From positions 1 through 12,017 of the forward strand of contig NZ_JOEZ01000068.1 of the NCBI RefSeq assembly GCF_000721175.1: a DNA stretch of 12,017 nt, written 5' to 3'. Positions 6,929-12,017 of the stretch are shown piece after piece. This DNA is from Streptomyces anulatus. GTDB taxonomy: Bacteria; Actinomycetota; Actinomycetes; Streptomycetales; Streptomycetaceae. The notes beneath the pieces were generated by a model. That model was not told the DNA's origin. It was given only the letters and a program-made list of their open reading frames with translations, and searched no databases. Numbering within the stretch: position 1 is the stretch's first letter; every line of letters begins with the position of its first letter. A program made the translations under genes and the position numbers.

Positions 6929-7247
6929 TCAGTCGCCCACGAACCACAGATACAGGTGCGTCCCGCGCTCGACGAGCTGGCACAGCTCCCGGGCCTGCCG
7001 GACCCACTCGCCACCACAGGCAGCGGGAAGCCGGTCGAGCCCGGTCAGCAGCAACGGAATCTGCCGCTGGTTGAAGACCGCGTCCCCATACGGAGTCAGA
7101 GCCCAGAGCATCGGGAACTCCGTCGAGCGCAAATCCGGGAAGCCGACGGTCCACTCCACCGATCGAGCCTGTCGGCGTCGTGCATGACCCGCGAAGGAGT
7201 TTCCGGCCGTGGAGATGCGGGCCGCGCAGCGAGCCCTCGTTCGGCAT
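6929..7247 (-). pseudogene. decayed small hypothetical gene, about 105 aa when repaired
   Basis: The longest clean piece runs from GTG 7159 (EWTVGFPDLRSTEFPMLWAL) to the stop at 6929, ending ERGTHLYLWFVGD. It has strong coding character (YGDAVFNQRQIPLLLTGLD, GGEWVRQARELCQLV). Upstream, coding sense continues in two other frames: VMHDADRLDR before the GTG, and before that MPNEGSLRGPHLHGRKLLR from ATG 7247. Two one-base losses (near 7161 and 7182) would explain this and restore one protein. I do not recognise a family beyond similar Streptomyces hypotheticals ending in YLWFVGD. No signal peptide or catalytic motif is seen. It starts 7 bp after the previous pseudogene, so the two were probably one operon. 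A 76-aa product from GTG 7159 is possible but lacks a ribosome site. Confidence 0.55.
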
Positions 7248-7254
7248 CAGGCGG

Positions 7255-7635
7255 TCAGCGCAGGCCGTAGTGCGCGAGGCGGGAGCGGGCCATGGCCAGA
7301 GTGATGCCCAGGGCGGGGCCGGTTCGTTTCCCTGTCGGGTCGTCAGCGGCCTCGTAGTTGGGGGCCATCGGACCGGCGCGTCGCGTGGTCCGCTCCGGTG
7401 CGGCAATGGCCCGGAGCGCGGCGAGCGGGCTGCGCCCGCGAGCGTGTCGAGCCGCGCCTGGACCTGGCAGAGGAGCTCGACGACGTCTTCGAGCAGCGGG
7501 ACGGTCCCCGCCTCGGCGACGTGCCGGTCCCAGTCGTCCTCCGGGCCCGTGGTGTCGTACGCGTAGGGCTCGCGGCGGTCGACGTTGTCCCGGTCGATCA
7601 ATCAGAGACTCTCGCCGCGCCAGCCGCAGGAACAC
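7255..7635 (-). pseudogene. decayed hypothetical gene, frameshifted
   Basis: Coding sense starts at GTG 7635 (FLRLARRESLIDR). It then needs another frame for DRDNVDRREPYAYDTTGPED, followed by DWDRHVAEAGTVPLLEDVVE and LLCQVQARLDTLAGA. It returns to the first frame near 7435 for LAALRAIAAPERTTRRAG, and ends GITLAMARSRLAHYGLR-stop at 7255. At the first break both frames read L-I-D-R over CTGATTGATCGACCGG, which suggests a short local duplication. A shorter frame from TTG 7601 would give only the middle piece. The middle is acidic and helical, perhaps a small regulatory or scaffold protein, but no family is recognised. It is probably co-transcribed with the pseudogene ending at 6929. Confidence 0.5.
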
Positions 7636-7716
7636 GCGCCCCGCATCTGCGTCGCGATCGGCACCGGAAGGTCCCGTGGAACATGTCCACCTTGCCGGAA
7701 TCCGACGGGCCCGGGT

Positions 7717-8364
7717 TCACCGCGGCCGGGCTGTGCCCGCGGGGCGGCGCGGCGGGCCCAGGCGCAGCCGGGTGAGGACGGCCGGGCGGGCGAGGCCGGG
7801 CATGATCAGGGCCCACATGGCGCTGACCTGCTGGTGCAGGGCGTCGCGCTCGTCGAGGGCGAGCGCGAGCAGCTGCACGCCGCTGTAGCAGCCGACCAGC
7901 GTCCGGGAGGCCTCCCCGGGGTCGACGTGGTCCTGGAGTTCGTCGGCGTCCTGGGCGGATTCGAGGACGGCGGTGACGGCCCCTAGCGACCCCGCGTAGC
8001 TGTCGGCGGTCTGGTAGGGGCCCGGCTCGATCGACAGGCGCACGGCGGCCCGCAGGACGGGGTCCTCCAGGATGCCGGCGGTGTAGTGGTGGCTGATGTC
8101 GATCAGGGCCTGGAGCCAGAGCTCCGGGACCGGGCCCGCCGCCGTCTGCTCGGAGACCAGCTGGAAGTAGTCGTGCTGGTGGGACAGGATAGCGTTGCCG
8201 AGATCTTGCTTGGACGCGAAGTGGTGGTAGAAACCCCCGCGGGAAACGTTCGCCAAGCGCTGGATCTCCGGCGTCGTCGCGCCGGCGTAGCCTTCCCGGT
8301 CGAAGACGATTCCGGCGGCCTCGACGATCCGTCGAACGGTCATCCCCCCGCGATCCTGCATCAT
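7717..8364 (-). CDS. TetR-family regulator, gamma-butyrolactone-receptor-like (ScbR/ArpA type)
   Basis: GGGAGG lies 7 nt before the ATG at 8364 and 1 nt before the ATG at 8370, so 8364 is the preferred start (215 aa). The TetR DNA-binding domain spans about residues 10-56: VRRIVEAAGIVFDREGYAG, then the helix-turn-helix TTPEIQRLANVSRGGFYHHF, then SKQDLGNAIL. The ligand domain has DPVLRAAVRLSIEPGP and TLVGCYSGVQLLALAL with LIMPGLARPAVLTRL, which resemble the R-A-VRL and G-x-QL-S blocks of autoregulator receptors such as ScbR. These repress antibiotic or morphological genes until a butenolide or butyrolactone signal binds. No AfsA-type synthase or biosynthetic cluster is visible nearby. It is transcribed away from the 8991 operon across 626 bp and may control itself through a site in that gap. 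It could instead be a general TetR repressor. Confidence 0.85.
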   Translation of the reverse strand: MMQDRGGMTVRRIVEAAGIVFDREGYAGATTPEIQRLANVSRGGFYHHFASKQDLGNAILSHQHDYFQLVSEQTAAGPVPELWLQALIDISHHYTAGILEDPVLRAAVRLSIEPGPYQTADSYAGSLGAVTAVLESAQDADELQDHVDPGEASRTLVGCYSGVQLLALALDERDALHQQVSAMWALIMPGLARPAVLTRLRLGPPRRPAGTARPR

Positions 8365-8493
8365 TGTCATGCCTCCCTGAGCCGTGTCCGACGCTACCCG
8401 GGGCCCCGGCAGCACGCCCGTCCTGGGATGCCTCCCCCCGGGTGCAGGAGGCGACACCAGCTGCGCTGAGCATTCTCACGAAGCGTCCATGGT

Positions 8494-8515
8494 CTCCTCG
8501 GCACGTGCCGAGGAG
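8494..8515. promoter_or_regulatory. perfect 22-bp palindrome (operator or terminator)
   Basis: CTCCTCGGCAC is followed directly by its exact reverse complement GTGCCGAGGAG, centred on CACGTG. A loopless dyad of this length is typical of a dimer-binding operator, and it lies 130 bp upstream of the TetR start. As RNA it could also fold with a 4-nt loop and 9-bp stem and end a minus-strand transcript. It does not match the A/T-richer ARE sites known for butyrolactone receptors, so the partner protein is open. Confidence 0.5.
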
Positions 8516-8607
8516 CTAGCGCCCAGGGCCCGTTTCCATGGACATCAGAACGAGACGGACGTCGGCCAACAGAGTGAGAGCCAGCGATGATGCCTCTGAC
8601 TCGTACG

Positions 8608-8830
8608 GCCGGGGAGTAGCCGAAGCGTCCGCTGTCCATGCGGGCCAGGGTGCGGTGACGCACGGCGTCGTCGGTCCAGATGCGGGCGCGGATCTGGGTG
8701 ATGACGCCCGTCCGGTCTCCCTGCGCTCGGGGGTGGGATGCCACCCGGCCTCTGCGGGCTTGTAACTCGCCATGAAGGCGGCGCAGAGCCGCCGGGGTCA
8801 GGGTCCGGGTATCTCCTGCCGCGTCGTACG
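8608..8830 (-). pseudogene. possible coding relic
   Basis: The minus strand here reads TLTPAALRRLHGELQARRGR, then ASHPRAQGDRTGVITQIRAR, then IWTDDAVRHRTLARMDSGRF with GYSPA. The composition is protein-like, with high GC at third positions and good hydrophobic and charged alternation. However, there is no start codon with a ribosome site, no nearby in-frame stop, and long open antisense frames are common at this GC content. Family unknown. If real it is a fragment. Confidence 0.25.
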
Positions 8831-8930
8831 TGACCGGACCGGTGAAACACCAGGCCCGATTCCCGCCGGAGGTGCAACCAGCCACCCACCTATCCACCCC
8901 AATCCCGTGACCCACATCACATCCGGCTTC

Positions 8931-8957
8931 TGTCAGCAGCCAGCGTTCCATCCCGTT
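8931..8957 (+). promoter_or_regulatory. ECF41-type promoter of the oxidoreductase-sigma operon
   Basis: TGTCAGC (8931-8937), a 16-nt spacer, then CGTT (8954-8957). The published ECF41 target consensus is TGTCACA-N16-CGTC, so 5 of 7 and 3 of 4 bases match with exact spacing. It would start transcription near 8964, about 27 nt before the GTG at 8991. Because the operon encodes an ECF41-like sigma factor, this fits autoregulation. Confidence 0.6.
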
Positions 8958-8990
8958 CAAAGGGCACACGGACACGACAGGAGCACCATC

Positions 8991-10190
8991 GTGAAACACC
9001 GCATCGTCATACTCGGCGCCGGATACGCCGGAGCCTTCGCCGCCGGAAACCTGGCCCGCCGGCTCTCCCCCGCCGACACCGAGATCACCGTCGTCAACGC
9101 CGTACCCGATTTCGTCGAGCGGATGCGGCTCCACCAGCTCGCGATCGGCCAGGACCTCGCGGTCCGCAAGCTCAGCGACGTGTTCGCGGGCACCGGAGTC
9201 AGGCTGCGCCTGGCCCACGTCACCGGCCTCGACCCCGTGCGCAGAACCGTCACCGTCACCAGCCGGGACCGCGAGGACGCGGACGGCGAGCTCCCGTACG
9301 ACACGCTTCTCTACGCGCTCGGCAGCTCCGTGGCCCACCATGGCGTCCCCGGCGTCGCCGATTACGCCTTCGATGTGACCGGCCGGTCCTCCGCACTGCG
9401 TCTGCGCGAGCGCCTGGCCGGTCTCGGCGAGGGCGGCCGCGTGCTGGTCGTCGGCGAGGGGCTGACCGGCATCGAGACCGCCACCGAGTTCGCGGAGTCC
9501 CGGCCCGACCTCTCGGTCGCGCTCGCCGCTCGTGACGAGCCCGGTGCCTGGCTGTCGCCGAAGGCCCGCCGTCACCTGCACCGCGCCTTCGACCGGCTCG
9601 GCATCACCGTCCACGAACGCACCGGCATCGAAGCCGTCGAGCCGACCCGGGCCGTCGCCGCCGACGGCAGGTCCATTCCGGCCGACGTGACCGTGTGGTC
9701 GGCCGGGTTCGCGGTGCACCCCATCGCGGCCGCCAGCGGCCTGGAGGTCGCCGGGACCGGCCGGATCGCCGTCGACCGCACCATGCGCTCGCTCTCGCAT
9801 CCGGACGTCTACGCCGCCGGTGACTGCGCCTACGCGATCGGTGAGAACGGCCGCCCGCTGCCGATGTCCTGCGCCTCGGCCGGACTCACCAACATGCAGG
9901 CGACCGCCGCGATCATCGCGCGCCTGACCGGCCGCGAAGTCCCGTCCACCGGACTGAAGTACCACGGCAACCACATCAGTCTCGGGCGGCGGGACGCGAT
10001 CTTCCAGATGGTGGACGGGGACGTCCGGCCGAAGTCCTGGTACGTGGGCGGCCCGATCGCCGCGCGGCTCAAGGACGGCGTGCTCAAGGGGGCCGGGTGG
10101 GGCATCGCCCACCCGACCTTCGGCCTGCCGAAACGCAGGCACCGCCTGGCCACCGCGCCCGACCGGGCCGGGGTGAGGGCTGCCGCATAG
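8991..10190 (+). CDS. NAD(P)/FAD-dependent oxidoreductase (NADH dehydrogenase-like), 399 aa
   Basis: GTG 8991 follows AGGAG by 7 nt. The open frame extends upstream, but only this start places the nucleotide fold at the N-terminus. Residues 4-20 (RIVILGAGYAGAFAAGN) form the FAD-binding GxGxxG fold. Residues 151-163 (VLVVGEGLTGIET) form the second, NAD(P)H-binding fold. DVYAAGDCAYAIGENG (272-287) is the FAD ribityl-contact GD motif. This is the pyridine-nucleotide-disulphide oxidoreductase fold of type II NADH dehydrogenases and relatives. No redox CxxxxC pair is present, so disulphide chemistry is unlikely. No membrane anchor is visible, and the true electron acceptor is unknown. It shares an operon with the sigma factor 10 bp downstream. 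Oxidoreductases are a known partner class of ECF41 sigma genes, and the pair is probably driven from the promoter at 8931-8957. Confidence 0.9.
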   Translation: MKHRIVILGAGYAGAFAAGNLARRLSPADTEITVVNAVPDFVERMRLHQLAIGQDLAVRKLSDVFAGTGVRLRLAHVTGLDPVRRTVTVTSRDREDADGELPYDTLLYALGSSVAHHGVPGVADYAFDVTGRSSALRLRERLAGLGEGGRVLVVGEGLTGIETATEFAESRPDLSVALAARDEPGAWLSPKARRHLHRAFDRLGITVHERTGIEAVEPTRAVAADGRSIPADVTVWSAGFAVHPIAAASGLEVAGTGRIAVDRTMRSLSHPDVYAAGDCAYAIGENGRPLPMSCASAGLTNMQATAAIIARLTGREVPSTGLKYHGNHISLGRRDAIFQMVDGDVRPKSWYVGGPIAARLKDGVLKGAGWGIAHPTFGLPKRRHRLATAPDRAGVRAAA

Positions 10191-10200
10191 GCTGCTGAGC

Positions 10201-11139
10201 ATGGACAGCGCAGCCGTCGACCGATTCGAGGCCAGCCGGGGCCGGCTGGCCTCACTCGCGTACCGCCTGCTCGGCTCGGCCGCCGACGCCGAGGACGCCG
10301 TGCAGGACACGTTCCTGCGCTGGCAGGCCGCGGACCGCGCCCGGATCGAGGTCCCGGAAGCGTGGCTGACGAAGGTCGCCACCAACCTCTGCCTCGACCG
10401 GCTCCGCTCGGCACAGGCCCGCCACGAACGCGCAGCCGGCACCTGGCTTCCCGAGCCGCTCCTCGAAGGCGACCCGATGCTCGGCCCGGCCGACACCTTC
10501 GAACAACGCGAATCGGTGTCCCTGGCCGTACTGACCCTCCTGGAACGCCTCTCCCCCGTCGAGCGGGCCGTGTACGTCCTGCGCGAGGCGTTCGCATACA
10601 GCCACGCCGAGATCGCCGAGATCCTCGACATCACCGAGTCGGCGAGCCAGCAGCACACCCACCGAGCCCGGATCCGCGCCGCCACCGACCAGCGCCGCAC
10701 CCCCGAGACCGATCTCGCGGCCGCCCGCCGCGTCGTAGAGGAGTTCCTCGCCGCCGCCACCTCGGGGCGCACCGAGCGGCTGGTGGCACTGCTCACCGAC
10801 GACGTGACAGCGGTCTCGGACGGCGCCGGACTGGCCAAACGGCTGTTGCGCTACACGACTCGCGAGCGGGTCGCCACCTTCGTACGGGCCGGGTTCAAGC
10901 CCACGCCGGCGAAACGGCGGCTCGCCGGCGGCTCCCTCGCGATGCACATCGCATCGGTCAACGGCTCCCCGGCCGTCCTCGCCGTGGTCGACGGCCGTGT
11001 CGTGGGCGTCGTGGCGTTCCAGGTCAGCGACGGCAGAGTCGCGTCCCTGCACGGCATCGCCGCCGCAGACCAGCTCACGCGCCTCAACAACGCCTGGCAG
11101 CGGCACGAACCCGGTGCACCGGTCATCAACGCGTGGTGA
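10201..11139 (+). CDS. sigJ: ECF sigma factor of the ECF41/SigJ type with SnoaL-like C-terminal domain
   Basis: 312 aa from ATG 10201. Region sigma-2 is at about residues 8-72 (YRLLGSAADAEDAVQDTFLR, then TKVATNLCLDRLRS). Region sigma-4 is at about 107-157 (LTLLERLSPVERAVYVLRE, then AEIAEILDITESASQQ). Between them AGTWLPEPLL (79-88) matches the WLPEPL linker of ECF41 factors. Residues 172-312 form the fused NTF2/SnoaL-like domain that in this group both activates and restrains the sigma factor, replacing a separate anti-sigma factor. The group's DGGG motif appears as SDGAG (206-210). The NPDKL motif near the end is replaced by RLNNAW (294-299). The start lies 10 bp after the oxidoreductase stop with only a weak ribosome site, suggesting translational coupling. 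The gene symbol is by family resemblance only. Confidence 0.85.
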   Translation: MDSAAVDRFEASRGRLASLAYRLLGSAADAEDAVQDTFLRWQAADRARIEVPEAWLTKVATNLCLDRLRSAQARHERAAGTWLPEPLLEGDPMLGPADTFEQRESVSLAVLTLLERLSPVERAVYVLREAFAYSHAEIAEILDITESASQQHTHRARIRAATDQRRTPETDLAAARRVVEEFLAAATSGRTERLVALLTDDVTAVSDGAGLAKRLLRYTTRERVATFVRAGFKPTPAKRRLAGGSLAMHIASVNGSPAVLAVVDGRVVGVVAFQVSDGRVASLHGIAAADQLTRLNNAWQRHEPGAPVINAW

Positions 11140-11205
11140 CGACCGCCATCCAACCTCCGCCGCGTGCTGCCCCCACCCCACACCAGAACAGCGACCCATG
11201 CCGGT

Positions 11206-11228
11206 GGGAGGGCCGCACGGCCCTTCCC
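11206..11228 (+). terminator. hairpin after the sigma-factor operon
   Basis: GGGAGGGCC and GGCCCTTCCC pair around a GCAC loop with one bulged T, 66 bp after the sigma-factor stop and before the convergent gene end at 11342. Flanking GGTGG and CCACC can extend the stem. No T tract follows, which is common for actinomycete terminators. Confidence 0.5.
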
Positions 11229-11341
11229 TCGGCCACCTGCCGGTGAGGGGTGATCGCTCCGAGCACCGGACCGGCCGACGGAGTGCCGGCTCTCGGTCAT
11301 CGCGTCGTCCGGTCATCCGCTGCTCCGGTCAGCGGGGCATG

Positions 11342-11782
11342 TCAGCGAGGCATGTGTCTTCCCGGCTCCCGTGCCTTCTCGCGCAGGCCCGCGGCCCATG
11401 CTCCGCCTTCGGCCGGGACGGACACGCCGGTGACGGCGGAGACCTGTACGTCCTCGAACGGGGCCTCCGGAGCAGTTCCGTGCTGCGCCCGGTCCACTTC
11501 GATCCCGGCGCGTTCCGCCAGAACCAGTACGGTGGCAACGAAGCCTTCTGAGAGCGCGAGCCGGATGGCGTGGCTCGTTCTGCGGTGCTCCGCCACGAGA
11601 GCGTTGACGAAGGCCTCGAAGGTGTCGGTGCCGATCTGGCACTCGTCGTTCTCCATCGGTCCGATGTCCGACGCGAGTTCCAGCTCCGCCTCGAAGACCG
11701 CCACGTGACGCCGGAACATACGCGAAACCCCGTTGGACGGGTTCCACAGCGTCTCTTCGCCCACATCGAAATACTGGCTCAT
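11342..11782 (-). CDS. DUF6086-like hypothetical protein, 146 aa
   Basis: GGAGGG lies 7 nt before ATG 11782, which gives MSQYFDVGEETLWNPSNGVS. The frame extends 20 codons further upstream without a ribosome site. Recognisable blocks are SQYFxVGxxxLWNPSNGVxRMF, the acidic FEAELELASDIGPMENDECQ, HRRTSHAIRLALSEGFVATV with LVLAERAG, and the C-terminal LREKAREPGRHMPR. I recall this as the DUF6086 family of small soluble streptomycete proteins of unknown function. No signal peptide or membrane helix is seen. Codon use matches the surrounding intact genes. It converges on the sigma-factor operon and nothing suggests they are functionally linked. Confidence 0.8.
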   Translation of the reverse strand: MSQYFDVGEETLWNPSNGVSRMFRRHVAVFEAELELASDIGPMENDECQIGTDTFEAFVNALVAEHRRTSHAIRLALSEGFVATVLVLAERAGIEVDRAQHGTAPEAPFEDVQVSAVTGVSVPAEGGAWAAGLREKAREPGRHMPR

Positions 11783-11918
11783 CCCGGCGCCCTCCGGCTG
11801 ATCGTGACAGGCCGGCGTAGCCAGGCGGATCACTGCCGCCATCAGGGTTGTACGGACCGGCCGGGCCCTGGGGTGCGGATGAGCCGTGAGCCGCCACCCA
11901 CAGGCGCGGCACCTCGTG

Positions 11919-12017
11919 TCAGTCGTCCCTACCTTGCTGATCGGGCTGAGCGAGCCATTCGTAGGGTTGGCTCACCCAGGGGTGCCGGGTGTGGCTTTCA
12001 GTCGTCTGCCGTAGTTG
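11919..12017 (-). CDS. possible C-terminal end of a gene running off the window
   Basis: The minus strand is open from the window edge to a TGA at 11919-11921, reading QLRQTTESHTRHPWV and then SQPYEWLAQPDQQGRDD. Another frame ends NYGRRLKATPGTPG. The first looks slightly more protein-like, but 32 codons are too few to decide. The 11843-11918 stretch holds nothing I can identify. Confidence 0.2.
   Translation of the reverse strand, partial: QLRQTTESHTRHPWVSQPYEWLAQPDQQGRDD

Larger units (their letters stand above)
8365..8990. other. 626-bp divergent intergenic region
   Basis: No intact gene is supported. From left to right it holds the TetR leader, a 12-bp palindrome CCGGGGCCCCGG at 8398-8409, the perfect 22-bp palindrome at 8494-8515, a possible coding relic on the minus strand (8608-8830), and the ECF41-like promoter at 8931-8957 with the ribosome site AGGAG at 8979-8983. 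Confidence 0.6.

Noticed and set aside
8394..10838. 814-codon open frame on the minus strand
   Set aside because: It runs antisense to the oxidoreductase and part of the sigma factor, whose motifs are unmistakable. Its translation is low-complexity Arg/Gly/Ala text, the usual product of GC-rich antisense frames.
10252..11316. 354-codon open frame on the minus strand
   Set aside because: It is antisense to the ECF sigma factor and has Gly/Val/Arg-rich composition, no start signal and no motif.
1..12017. CRISPR arrays, tRNA or rRNA genes, defence systems, biosynthetic clusters
   Set aside because: No regular short repeats, no clover-leaf or rRNA-like segments and no core enzymes of such systems were seen on either strand.

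Overview
The window is very GC-rich, uses G/C at nearly all third codon positions, and carries gene families typical of streptomycetes: a gamma-butyrolactone-receptor-like TetR regulator, an ECF41/SigJ-type sigma factor with a fused SnoaL-like domain, a likely DUF6086 protein, and GTG/TTG starts with GGAG-like ribosome sites. It is most likely a Streptomyces chromosome (or a close actinomycete), in an accessory region.

Layout. Positions 1-99 hold the C-terminal tail of an IS481-family transposase. A 126-aa protein of unknown function follows at 260-640 (minus). From 802 to 2108 lies a structurally complete but decayed IS3-family element with 27-bp inverted repeats and a 4-bp GCAC target duplication. 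It sits inside an older IS5-family transposase remnant whose other part continues to about 2525. An intact DUF1963/YwqG-like gene follows (2587-3606, plus). A second IS3-family transposase (about 3690-5130, minus) is split by an N-terminal fragment of an IS110-family element with its left end (3894-4438). Next come a strong hairpin terminator (5138-5170), a 79-aa predicted secreted protein (5249-5488, minus) and a frameshifted IS30-family transposase (5620-6833, minus). Two decayed small host-type genes (6929-7635, minus) follow.

The right part is better preserved. A TetR/ScbR-like regulator (7717-8364, minus) faces away from a two-gene operon on the plus strand. That operon is an NAD(P)/FAD-dependent oxidoreductase (8991-10190) and, 10 bp later, an ECF41-like sigma factor (10201-11139). 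A sequence closely resembling an ECF41 promoter (TGTCAGC, 16-nt spacer, CGTT) lies just upstream of the oxidoreductase, so the operon is probably autoregulated. The 626-bp gap between the divergent units contains a perfect 22-bp palindrome. A probable DUF6086 protein (11342-11782, minus) converges on the operon across a hairpin.

Overall, the left two thirds is a graveyard of at least six insertion-sequence copies from five families. They are nested, truncated and full of single-base indels, with a few intact cargo genes between them. The right third is a conserved regulatory and redox module. I found no CRISPR array, no RNA genes and no clear defence or biosynthetic system. The items most worth following up are the sigma-factor module with its promoter, the small secreted protein, and the 22-bp palindrome beside the butyrolactone-receptor-like gene.
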